From Rhodobacteraceae bacterium D3-12 (lineage in GTDB: Bacteria > Pseudomonadota > Alphaproteobacteria > Rhodobacterales > Rhodobacteraceae): a stretch of 64,000 nucleotides of DNA. Below are positions 9,338-17,383 of this stretch, in pieces (the stretch's first letter is position 1; each line of letters starts with the position of its first letter). A model generated the notes under the pieces. It was given only the letters and a program-made list of their open reading frames with translations, was not told the DNA's origin and did not search any database. The stretch lies in assembly GCA_025916135.1 (NCBI GenBank), contig CP104793.1:1922001-1986000 (forward strand). Reading direction: 5' to 3'. The translations under genes and the position numbers were made by a program.

Positions 9338-10351
9338 ATGAGTAAATTACTTACCAAAACCAAAGGTCTGACCCTTGCTGCAATGCTGGCGCTCACGCTG
9401 CCAGCGGGTGCGGCGATGGCCGAGCTTTATAAAGTCACGTCAACCGCGCCGGGCATGTCGCCCTTTGTGGTTAACACAGCCATTGCGAAAGTCGTGAATG
9501 GTCATGTCGATGGCGTGGAATTCCAAATTCAGGCCACGGGTGCGGCGACCAAACACATGGTTGATGCCGGCAAGGGAAAGGTAGATTTCCTGTTTGGTTC
9601 ATCCACCATCAACTGGTTGATGGCCGATAATCTGGGCCCGTTCAAGAAAATGAAGAATGCGCCTGAGCTGGAAAAGAATGTCGGGATGATTTTCTCCTAC
9701 CAGATCGGCCCGTATCATTATGTGACGCGCGCGGATTCGGGCATTGAAAAGCTGGAAGACTTCAAAGGTCGCACCATCTTTGCAGGCCCTCCCGGTGGCG
9801 CTGCGAAACGTGTTGTGCTGCGCGCAATCAAAGAGATGGGCGGTGTGACCGCTGATGAAATGGATGTTCAAACCTATGGGTTTGATGCCGCAATTCAGGC
9901 GTTTCAGGATGACAAAATCGACGTCATCGTTTTGCCGACAAACGTCCCTAGCCCGGCGATCCAGCAGTTTGCGCTTACCAAGAAGATTCGCATCATTGAC
10001 GCGAACACTGACAAGCTGACTGTGAACATCCCCTCGGGTGGCACGCTCAACGTCATTCCCGGCGACACATACGGCAGCAATCAGGTGGGTGGCGATGCGC
10101 GCACGCATGGGGCCGTGGTCAACTTTTCCGCTGGCATGCATGTCGACGAGGAAGTCGTTTATCAGGTCACCAAAGCGATCTGGGAAAACCTCGGCGAAAT
10201 CCACGAAACAGCGATCTGGATGCCATCGACCATTCGCAAGGACTCTGCGCTTCAACTTATCGCTGGGCGTCTGCACCCCGGTGCCGAACGCTACTATCGC
10301 GAAATGGGTTGGACAATTCCCGAAGCAACGACCTTCGGCTCGCAAGACTGA
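9338..10351 (+). CDS. TAXI-family TRAP transporter solute-binding protein
   Basis: A 337-residue periplasmic binding protein. It begins with a Sec signal peptide (basic MSKLLTKTK, hydrophobic core, probable cleavage after AMA near residue 28). The mature part carries TAXI-like segments: an early TSTAPG, GKVDFLFG, then DFKGRTIFAGPPGGAAKRV and LPTNVPSPAI. It has a good ribosome site (AGGGAG) and sits 18 bases after the permease. A stem-loop directly downstream may stabilise its message relative to the next gene, as is common for binding-protein genes. Confidence 0.93.
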   Translation: MSKLLTKTKGLTLAAMLALTLPAGAAMAELYKVTSTAPGMSPFVVNTAIAKVVNGHVDGVEFQIQATGAATKHMVDAGKGKVDFLFGSSTINWLMADNLGPFKKMKNAPELEKNVGMIFSYQIGPYHYVTRADSGIEKLEDFKGRTIFAGPPGGAAKRVVLRAIKEMGGVTADEMDVQTYGFDAAIQAFQDDKIDVIVLPTNVPSPAIQQFALTKKIRIIDANTDKLTVNIPSGGTLNVIPGDTYGSNQVGGDARTHGAVVNFSAGMHVDEEVVYQVTKAIWENLGEIHETAIWMPSTIRKDSALQLIAGRLHPGAERYYREMGWTIPEATTFGSQD

Positions 10352-10371
10352 GCCCAAAGCACGCAGACGTT

Positions 10372-10403
10372 TTTCGGGGGCATCACACGGGTGGCCCCCG
10401 AAA
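10372..10403 (+). terminator. intercistronic stem-loop after the binding-protein gene
   Basis: TTTCGGGGGC pairs perfectly with GCCCCCGAAA across a 12-base loop, 20 bases after the binding-protein stop. There is no T tract, so it more likely attenuates transcription or protects the 3' end of the upstream message than ends it fully. Confidence 0.55.
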
Positions 10404-10435
10404 GCACTTTATGAACAGACCGGAAGGGCCGCGAC

Positions 10436-12084
10436 ATGCGAGCGAAAGCAGACACGATATTTGAAGGCGGCACCATCATGACGCTGGACCCGCGCAACCC
10501 GCAAGCGCAAGCGATGGCGGTTGCGGGGGGCATGTGTTGGCCTGCGGTGCGGCCCATGACATCGAGGCTTTTGCGGGGCCAGACACCAAGCGCGTGTCGC
10601 TTGCTGGTCGCTTTGTGATGCCCGGATTGATCGAGTCACACACCCATGCGCTTATGGGGGCTTGCCGTGATCTGTTTCAGATCTATGTCGGCTATACGGC
10701 CACAACCGGGCAGCTTGCTGATGCGGTGCGCCAGAAAGCCGCTGACACAGACAAGGGCGCATGGATCAGCGGCGGCCCGTGGCGCTATCAGATGCGTGAC
10801 GATCTGGGGATGACACCGCGGGAATGGCTTGATGCGCTGGCGCCGGAGCACCCTGTCGCGCTGGTTGATACCAGCCTGCATGCGATTTGGTGCAACAGCC
10901 GTGCCTTGGAGATCGTAGGCTATGACGAGACCACGCCTGCTATTGCCGGCGGCGTTATCGAAAAGGGCCCTGACGGTAAGCTGACGGGTTTTCTGGCCGA
11001 AGCTGCCTGTGCCGCGATGCGCGAGAGCTATAAGGAAACGCCGCAACAGCTGCGCGAAGCCTGCGACTATGCGGTCACCTACCTCAACAGTCTCGGCTAT
11101 ACTGGTTTCAAGGAGCCAAGTGCGGATGAAGAGACGCTCGAAGCCTATGCGCGGGCCTGTGATGAGGGCCGCTGGAGCCTTCATGGCGCCGCCCATATCA
11201 CGGCCTATTCCCCGCTGACGGTGGGGATGGTCGGGATTGACAAGATCAACACCCTGCGCGCGCGCTATGAGCGGTCTGACCTGAAGCTTTCTTACGCGAA
11301 ACTGTTTCTGGATGGGGTTGCGCCGGCACATACGGCGTCTTTCAGTGATCCCTATCAACCGGCCGAGGGGTATGACCCGACACAACACGACCCTGACGAA
11401 ACGCTGTTGATGTCTCCAGACGAGTTGAACGCCAAGGTGACAGAGCTTGATCGCCACGGCTATGTCGTCAAGATGCACGCGGTCGGTGACAACGCGATCC
11501 GCAAAGGGCTGGATGCAATCGAAGCCGCACGCCGCGCAAACGGCGCTTCGGGTTTGCGACATGAGATCGCCCATTCAGCGTTTGTAAGCGACGAAGACCT
11601 GCCACGGTTTGCATCGCTTGGCGCAGTTGCCGAAGTCTCGCCGAAACTATGGATGCCAAATGCTGCGACCCCGGCACAGCTGGCGGTTTTGAGCGCGGAG
11701 CAAATGCGCAAACTGCATCGCATTCGTGACCTGCTGGATGCCGGAGCTGAAGTTGTCTTTGCAACGGATTGGCCCGCGAGCGCGCCGGATGCAGACCCGT
11801 GGAGCGGGCTGGCTGGCATGCTGAACAGGCAAGACCCGACAGGTGCTTTCAGCGGGAGTATGAACGCCTCACAGGCTATCGGACTTGAGCAAGCGCTTGG
11901 GCTTTTCACTACAAATTCCGCACGCGCATTGGGGCTTGAAGGCGAAACCTCAGTTCTCGCACCCGGCGCTTGGGCAGACTTTATTGTGCTGTCTGATGAC
12001 ATCAGAGAGCTTTCGCCGGAGCAAATCGGCGCTATCCAAGTGCAGGAAACCATTTGGAAAGGGAATACCGTTTTCGCGGCCTAG
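10436..12084 (+). pseudogene. amidohydrolase (YtcJ-like, Amidohydro_3), interrupted by one frameshift
   Basis: A metal-dependent amidohydrolase with a TIM-barrel fold, likely hydrolysing an amide or related bond in a substrate taken up by the adjacent TRAP system. The N-terminal beta-sandwich strand (FEGGTIMTLDPRNPQAQAMA) is in one frame and the rest in another. The rest holds the metal motif SHTHAL, KMHAVGDNAI and FATDWPASAPDADPW. One G missing from the six-G run around 10525-10530 would join them as MAVAGGHVLACGAAHD, giving 549 residues, normal for the family. The second frame has no good start of its own. Either an indel error or a recent inactivation. Confidence 0.85.
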
Positions 12085-12344
12085 CTTGCGGTTTGCATTA
12101 CGGGCTGGTTGCGCCGGTTAGGCCGCTCCACATTCTGTATCGACGGAACAGAGATTACAGGCGGAAGCGTTGGAAACGGTCTTCTTGTGCATTTGGAGGC
12201 TGACCACTTCTGCCGTGGTCTCAGGCGCTCTGTCGCGACCGGTGGCGAGGGTTGCACGTCCGCCATTGCGCGCCGTTGTTACGTACGCCCGCTCTGGGGC
12301 GACCAGTCAGGGCCATTCAAGGGATTCACCCGCACGCGCAAAAT

Positions 12345-12371
12345 GCCCCCGCTGCCTCATGCAGCGGGGGC
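12345..12371. terminator. G/C-rich 11-bp hairpin
   Basis: GCCCCCGCTGC pairs perfectly with GCAGCGGGGGC around the loop CTCAT. It lies in a convergent intergenic region and could serve either strand; there is no T tract. Confidence 0.5.
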
Positions 12372-12404
12372 GTCGGGCGGGGCATAGGTGAACACCGCCC
12401 GACG
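12371..12404. terminator. 10-bp hairpin next to the preceding one
   Basis: CGTCGGGCGG pairs perfectly with CCGCCCGACG across 14 bases. It directly abuts the hairpin at 12345-12371, so the two may compete or stack. Confidence 0.4.
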
Positions 12405-12492
12405 GGGAGAGACGGTATCCTGAAGCGTTTCGGGGTGAACTTGAGACATCAAGTTGGGTTCGAAACACCCACAACATCGCGGGGGGCCGCGT

Positions 12493-12531
12493 GTTTCGCC
12501 TCATCGTTGCAAGGGAACAATGAGGCGAAAC
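12493..12531 (-). terminator. long hairpin just after the aldehyde dehydrogenase stop
   Basis: GTTTCGCCTCAT pairs perfectly with ATGAGGCGAAAC, and three more pairs follow one mismatch, with a 7-base loop. It starts 4 bases after the minus-strand stop codon, so it is the probable 3' end of the aldehyde dehydrogenase message. Confidence 0.6.
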
Positions 12532-12534
12532 GCT

Positions 12535-14058
12535 TTAGAAAAAGCCCAGCTTGTTGGGGTTGTAGCTCATCAGGATATTCTTGGTCTGCTGGTAGTGATC
12601 CAGCATCATCTTGTGGTTCTCGCGCCCGATGCCCGATTGCTTGTAGCCGCCAAAGGCCGCATGCGCCGGGTATGCGTGGTAGTTGTTGACCCAGACGCGT
12701 CCGGCTTCGATGGCGCGGCCAAAGCGGTAGCAGGTGTTGGCATCGCGCGACCAGACACCGGCGCCGAGGCCGTACATCGTGTCATTGGCGATGGCGAGCG
12801 CTTCGGCCTCGTCCTTGAAGGTGGTGACGGAGACAACCGGGCCGAAGATTTCCTCCTGAAAGACGCGCATCTTGTTGTGGCCTTTGAGGATGGTCGGCTG
12901 GATATAGTTCCCGCCGGCCAATTCGCCGTTGAAATGTGCAGCGTCACCGCCGACGAGCACTTCGGCCCCCTCTTCGCGCCCGATGGTGAGATAGCTGAGG
13001 ATTTTCTCTTGCTGCTCTTGGCTGGCCTGTGCGCCGACCATGGTTTCGGGGTCGCGCGGATCGCCGTGCTTGATGGCTTTTACGCGTTCGATGCAGCGGG
13101 CGATGAATTCGTCATAGATGTCTTCCTGTACCAATGCGCGACTGGGACAGGTGCAGACTTCGCCTTGGTTAAAGGCAAAGAGCACGAAGCCTTCGACCGC
13201 CTTGTCGAGAAAGGCGTCATCCTTGGCCATCACATCGGAGAAGAAGATGTTGGGCGATTTGCCGCCCAGTTCGAGCGTCACCGGGATCAGGTTTTCAGTT
13301 GCCGCCTGCATGATCTTGCGGCCCGTTTCGGTGGAGCCGGTGAAGGCGATTTTGGCGATCCGGTTGGACGTGGCCAGCGCTGCGCCGACCTCTCCGCCAT
13401 AGCCGTTGACGATGTTGAGCACGCCCGCGGGGAGCAAATCGTTAATCAGTTCGGCCAGAACCATGATCGCAGCGGGGGTTTGCTCGGCCGGTTTCATGAC
13501 GATGCAATTGCCCGCCGCAAGCGCCGGAGCCAGCTTCCACGCCGCCATGAGGATCGAGAAGTTCCACGGGATGATCTGTCCGACGACGCCAAGCGGTTCT
13601 TGGAAGTGATAGGCCACGGTGTCGGCGTCGATTTCCGACATGTTGCCTTCTTGCGCGCGCAGAACACCGGCGAAATAGCGGAAGTGATCGGCGGCGAGCG
13701 GGATGTCGGCGGCCATGGTTTCGCGGATCGGCTTGCCGTTGTCCCATGTTTCGGCCTGTGCCAGCAGTTCGAGGTTTTCCTCGATCCGGTCGGCGATTTT
13801 CAGCACGATGTTGGAGCGTTCGGCGGCGGGTGTTTTGCCCCACGCCTCTTCGGCGGCGTGCGCGGCGTCGAGCGCGAGTTCAACATCGGCGGCGTCCGAG
13901 CGGGGCACTTCGTTGATCATCGCGCCGGTGATGGGGGTGACGTTTTCAAAATAGCGCCCGTTCACGGGGGGCACGAATGCGCCACCGATATAGTTGTCAT
14001 AGCGCAGCTTGAACGGCGACGTATAGGTGCCGGCCTCGGTTTGAGTCATGTCGTTCAT
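12535..14058 (-). CDS. NAD-dependent aldehyde dehydrogenase (acetaldehyde dehydrogenase, AcoD/ExaC type)
   Basis: A 507-residue aldehyde dehydrogenase that oxidises an aldehyde, probably acetaldehyde, to the acid. Catalytic glutamate is in [14 protein letters not shown] and catalytic cysteine in [26 protein letters not shown] is the NAD-binding turn. The C-terminal NKLGFF ending is typical of AcoD/ExaC enzymes. I chose ATG 14058 ([12 protein letters not shown]) because GGAGG is 7 bases upstream; an in-frame start at 14133 precedes that site. The GAF/Fis-HTH regulator gene lies directly upstream on the same strand, a common pairing for alcohol and acetaldehyde use. Confidence 0.93.
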   Translation of the reverse strand: MNDMTQTEAGTYTSPFKLRYDNYIGGAFVPPVNGRYFENVTPITGAMINEVPRSDAADVELALDAAHAAEEAWGKTPAAERSNIVLKIADRIEENLELLAQAETWDNGKPIRETMAADIPLAADHFRYFAGVLRAQEGNMSEIDADTVAYHFQEPLGVVGQIIPWNFSILMAAWKLAPALAAGNCIVMKPAEQTPAAIMVLAELINDLLPAGVLNIVNGYGGEVGAALATSNRIAKIAFTGSTETGRKIMQAATENLIPVTLELGGKSPNIFFSDVMAKDDAFLDKAVEGFVLFAFNQGEVCTCPSRALVQEDIYDEFIARCIERVKAIKHGDPRDPETMVGAQASQEQQEKILSYLTIGREEGAEVLVGGDAAHFNGELAGGNYIQPTILKGHNKMRVFQEEIFGPVVSVTTFKDEAEALAIANDTMYGLGAGVWSRDANTCYRFGRAIEAGRVWVNNYHAYPAHAAFGGYKQSGIGRENHKMMLDHYQQTKNILMSYNPNKLGFF

Positions 14059-14187
14059 AGGGGTTCCTCCAATAAGCACCGGCCCCTCCACCCGGATTGA
14101 GCAGAGGGTGACGCAGGGGCATGCGCCTGTCACCGGGGGCGCAATCGGTGGTTGGGGGAATGTGTCTCAGGAGTGAGACAGGTTGGC

Positions 14188-15147
14188 TCAGCTTTCGTCG
14201 AGCCCGAGGCGTTTCATGCGCCGGTAGAGCGTGGCGCGGCCAATGCCGAGACCACGGGCGGCGGCGGAGACATTGCCGTTGGCGCGGGCAAGCGCGCGCA
14301 CAACGGCGGCGCGTTCGGCCTTTTCAAAGCCGGTCGGCCCCTCGCCCCGGCCAAGGATGTCGGCGGCGGGGCGGGCCTTGAGCGTGCCGGTGCGGTCCAT
14401 GCCAAAAACGCGGCGCGCCTCGCGGGTGGCGCCGATCACCAGATCGTCGCTGTCGATAGCCAGAAGGGTTGCGGCCTCGGCGTCGTCGCTTTCGGCGACA
14501 ACGATGCGGGCCGAGGTGAAGGCGGCGCGAAAGTTCGCCTCCTCAATCGCGCGGGCGGTCTGGGCGACCTGGGCCGAGATCAGGCGGTTGAAGCCTTCGG
14601 TCTGATCGGCGCGGGCCGAGGAAACATCGAGCGCGGCCATGATGCGCCCGTCGGGGCCATAGATTGGCGCGTCGATACAGCTCATCGCGGTGTTGCGGGC
14701 GTAGAAATGTTCGTCCTGATGGATGATGAGGCTGCGCTCTTCAGCGAGGCTGGTGCCGATGCCATTGGTGCCTTCGCGCTCTTCGCTCCAATCGGCGCCG
14801 ATGGTCAGGCCCCAATCGGCAAAGACCGGCGCATCGGCGTCCGAGATACGCTGATCCAGCACGACGCCTTCCTTGTCGGTGAGGAACACGGCGCAGCCCG
14901 ATTGCCCGACCAGCGAAAACAGCGTGTCGAGGCGGGGCGCGGCGACGGTCATGAACTTCTCGATCGCGGCGCGGCGGTGATGCAGCGCACTTTGCTCGAT
15001 AAGCTCAGGGGCGCGGTGTTCATCCGGGTCAAGCCCGTGTTTCATGGCCGAGCGATGCCAGCTTGCCGCGATGCGAGACCGCGCCGCCGCCGAAGGGCTT
15101 TGCGCGGTTTCAAGCACCTTGTCGGCATGGGTCGGCTTGCGGGGCAT
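14188..15147 (-). CDS. GAF-domain transcriptional regulator with Fis-type HTH (AcoR-like, lacking AAA+ domain)
   Basis: A 319-residue regulator. The N-terminal ~200 residues resemble the AcoR sensor region (SWHRSAMKHGLDPDEH, then a GAF domain with CIDAPIYGPDGRIMAALD). The C-terminus is a Fis-type helix-turn-helix (NGNVSAAARGLGIGRATLYR). The central sigma-54 AAA+ ATPase of full AcoR proteins is absent, so it cannot drive sigma-54 promoters by itself. It probably controls the adjacent aldehyde dehydrogenase gene in response to a small ligand. Such short AcoR-like proteins are known; this reading does not suggest a deletion artefact, since the frame is open throughout. Confidence 0.85.
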   Translation of the reverse strand: MPRKPTHADKVLETAQSPSAAARSRIAASWHRSAMKHGLDPDEHRAPELIEQSALHHRRAAIEKFMTVAAPRLDTLFSLVGQSGCAVFLTDKEGVVLDQRISDADAPVFADWGLTIGADWSEEREGTNGIGTSLAEERSLIIHQDEHFYARNTAMSCIDAPIYGPDGRIMAALDVSSARADQTEGFNRLISAQVAQTARAIEEANFRAAFTSARIVVAESDDAEAATLLAIDSDDLVIGATREARRVFGMDRTGTLKARPAADILGRGEGPTGFEKAERAAVVRALARANGNVSAAARGLGIGRATLYRRMKRLGLDES

Positions 15148-15221
15148 GGGGGCGTTGTCCGGTGGTTGGCTTGTGCTTTCCTACAAAACACCCACCTCAA
15201 ACGCAAGATTATTGCGCGAAA

Positions 15222-16226
15222 TCAGCCGAGCGCCTCTTGCAGATCTATGGTGCCGCGCTTGCCCAGATCGGATTTATGGGCGTCGAGAAACCGTTCCGCA
15301 GCCGCCTGCCCGGCCTTTTTCAAGCGGGCGAGCACCAAAGGATTGGGCATCAGCTTGGTGCTGACCGAGAGGTCATTCATCAAGTCATCGTCGGCGATCA
15401 TATGGACTTTGACGTCTTTCAACACGCCTTTGGGCACCGCGCCTTTGGACAGCAACCGTTGGGCAAAGCGGATCGCGCGCAATTCGCGCAGGAGCGAGGA
15501 ATTGAAGCTGATCTCGTTGATGCGGTTCTGGATCTGTTGCGGCGTTTTCGGGATGTCGTCGCGGTAGAGCGGATTGATGTTGATCACCACGATGTCATCC
15601 GGCAAATCCGCCTCGAACAGTGGAAACAGCGCTGGATTGCCGGAGTAACCGCCATCCCAGTAATGCTCGCCCGCGATTTCGACCGCCTGAAACAGGGTCG
15701 GCAGGCAGGCGGAGGCGAGCAGCGCGTCGGTGCTGATTTCGGCTTGTTCAAAGATGCGGATTTTGCCGCTTTTGACGTTTGTTGAGCCAACAAACAACGC
15801 CGGGCCGGAGGCGGCACAGACCTTGTCATAGTGAAACGCCTCGACCACTGGGCGCAGCGGGTTTTGGTAAAATGGACCAAAGGCATAGGGCGTGGTGAGC
15901 CGCGCGGCGGCGTCAAAAATCGCCATCGGCCAAGGCGCCTCCATCACCGCATCGAAATGCGCGGTCATGCCTTGGAACCAGTCCGCGAGCTCGGGATTGG
16001 AGAGCGCGCCCATCTGGCTCCAGAGCCAGTCGAGATTGTCGCGCGCGCCCTGAGCGCCCCCCGACAGCCAGCCGGATTTCAGCGCCGCACCGTTAAGCGC
16101 CCCGGCAGAGGTGCCGGATATGCCAGAGATTTCGATGTCCGGCTCTTGCAGCAGACGGTCAAGCACCCCCCAAGTGAACGCGCCATGGGCACCGCCGCCT
16201 TGCAGCGCGAGGTTGATACGAATCAT
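15222..16226 (-). CDS. patatin-like phospholipase / lipid acyl hydrolase
   Basis: A 334-residue patatin-family hydrolase with a Ser-Asp dyad. It has the oxyanion glycine motif LQGGGAHGAFTWG (residues 8-20), the nucleophile elbow GTSAG with Ser40, and the aspartate motif DGGYSGNP near residue 205. No signal peptide is visible, so it is likely cytoplasmic. The stop of bdhA lies about 35 bases before its start and both genes are on the minus strand, so they probably share a transcript. The pairing suggests a role in polyhydroxybutyrate or storage-lipid turnover, but that is inference from context. Confidence 0.9.
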   Translation of the reverse strand: MIRINLALQGGGAHGAFTWGVLDRLLQEPDIEISGISGTSAGALNGAALKSGWLSGGAQGARDNLDWLWSQMGALSNPELADWFQGMTAHFDAVMEAPWPMAIFDAAARLTTPYAFGPFYQNPLRPVVEAFHYDKVCAASGPALFVGSTNVKSGKIRIFEQAEISTDALLASACLPTLFQAVEIAGEHYWDGGYSGNPALFPLFEADLPDDIVVININPLYRDDIPKTPQQIQNRINEISFNSSLLRELRAIRFAQRLLSKGAVPKGVLKDVKVHMIADDDLMNDLSVSTKLMPNPLVLARLKKAGQAAAERFLDAHKSDLGKRGTIDLQEALG

Positions 16227-16262
16227 GCAGTGCTCCTTTGGTCGGTTTGGGAGGCGGAACGC

Positions 16263-17036
16263 CTAGAGCGCGGTCCAGCCGCCATCGACGCTTATGGTGG
16301 TGCCGGTGATCTGATCCGCTGCTGGCGAGCAGAGGAACACAGTTGTCCCGCCGATTTGTTCGGTGGTGGCGAATTCGCGGCTTGGCTGGCGCTCAAGCAT
16401 GACGTTTTTAACCACGTCTTCGCGGCTCATGTTGTATTCCTTCATGGTGTCGGGGATCTGGGCCTCGACCAGAGGGGTGAGCACATAGCCGGGGCAAATG
16501 GCGTTGCAGGTGATCGGCTCTTGCGCGGTTTCCAGCGCGGTGGTTTTGGACAGGCCCACCACCCCGTGTTTGGCCGCGATATAGGCCGATTTGAACGGCG
16601 AAGCGGTAAGGCCGTGGGCCGAAGCGATGTTGACCACCCTGCCCCATCCGGCGCGGCGCATCATCGGCAGCGCGGCGGCGGTGGTGTGAAAGGCCGATGA
16701 CATGTTGATCGCGATGATCGCGTCCCATTTTTCGGTCGGGAATTCATCAATCGGCGCAACGTATTGGATGCCCGCATTGTTGACGAGGATATCGCAAGTG
16801 CCGGCCTGTTCGATCAGGGCGCGGCAGTCTTCGGCCTTTGACATGTCGGCCTTGATATAGCGGGCGGTGACATTGAAGTCTTTGGCGATCTCTTCGGCGA
16901 GCGCATGGTCTTCGTCGCGATCGGTGAAGGAGTTCAGCACCACATTGGCCCCGGCGCGGGCCAGCTCGCGTGCGACCCCAAGGCCGATGCCGGAGTTCGA
17001 GCCAGTGATGACGGCGGTCTTGTCCTTGAGAATCAT
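16263..17036 (-). CDS. bdhA: 3-hydroxybutyrate dehydrogenase
   Basis: A 257-residue short-chain dehydrogenase that interconverts D-3-hydroxybutyrate and acetoacetate with NAD. It has the cofactor motif TGSNSGIG (residues 11-18), NNAG, the catalytic serine in NIASAHGL and the YIAAK motif, followed by NAICPGYVLTPLVEAQIPD, typical of BdhA. ATG 17036 (MILKDKTAVIT) has AAGGA 8 bases upstream and matches family length; a longer frame to 17105 lacks support. It is the first gene of a two-gene unit with the patatin-like gene. Confidence 0.93.
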   Translation of the reverse strand: MILKDKTAVITGSNSGIGLGVARELARAGANVVLNSFTDRDEDHALAEEIAKDFNVTARYIKADMSKAEDCRALIEQAGTCDILVNNAGIQYVAPIDEFPTEKWDAIIAINMSSAFHTTAAALPMMRRAGWGRVVNIASAHGLTASPFKSAYIAAKHGVVGLSKTTALETAQEPITCNAICPGYVLTPLVEAQIPDTMKEYNMSREDVVKNVMLERQPSREFATTEQIGGTTVFLCSPAADQITGTTISVDGGWTAL

Positions 17037-17194
17037 GATGGCATCCTTTTGCTGCGTTTGCAGCATAGTAGGAGGCGTGGCGCGGAAGGTCACGGGGGAA
17101 GTCACATGGCCGTATTAGAGGCCGCAGGCCGCCGCACCATAGATAGCCTTGGGGGTTTGCCGCTGGCCCGGTTATCACCACCGTGCTACAGCCC

Positions 17195-17270
17195 AAAAAA
17201 ACGCCGGCACGAAGCCGGCGTTAAGTTATTGAGGCAGGTTTCATACAGGCAAGAAACCTATCGAGCAGTG
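17195..17270 (-). ncRNA. candidate small RNA with intrinsic terminator
   Basis: On the minus strand the region 17270 to 17195 holds a 7-bp hairpin (AGGTTTC / GAAACCT, arms 17253-17259 and 17236-17242) followed by a perfect 9-bp G/C-rich hairpin (AACGCCGGC / GCCGGCGTT, arms 17214-17222 and 17200-17208) and a run of about seven T. This is the layout of a bacterial sRNA ending in a Rho-independent terminator. No minus-strand gene lies upstream that the terminator could serve. A TTGGAA / TTATAA promoter-like pair with 16-bp spacing precedes it. The target is unknown. Confidence 0.55.
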
Positions 17271-17276
17271 ACCCCT

Positions 17277-17304
17277 TTATAAGCATTCCTTACGCGTCTT
17301 CCAA
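17277..17304 (-). promoter_or_regulatory. promoter-like -35/-10 pair for the candidate sRNA
   Basis: Read on the minus strand, TTGGAA (17304-17299) and TTATAA (17282-17277) are separated by 16 bases, close to the sigma-70 consensus. They are placed so transcription would start near 17270. Confidence 0.4.
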
Positions 17305-17383
17305 GCTAAAAGTTTGATAACACGTGAATCCCTCGTTAGCTTTGGAGGTAACAAAACATGGGCAGAGCAGGATTGTTGCCGAA

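Larger units (their letters stand above)
12085..12534. other. convergent intergenic region with three strong hairpins
   Basis: About 450 bases separate the ends of the amidohydrolase (plus) and aldehyde dehydrogenase (minus) genes. No gene is supported. The right half holds three perfect or near-perfect inverted repeats: 12345-12371, 12371-12404 and 12493-12531. Confidence 0.55.

Noticed and set aside
12454-14100. Long plus-strand open frame of 548 codons
   Set aside because: It is antisense to the aldehyde dehydrogenase, which has full family motifs and a good ribosome site.
14152-15567. Long plus-strand open frame of 471 codons
   Set aside because: It is antisense to the GAF/HTH regulator and the patatin gene; its sequence resembles no family.
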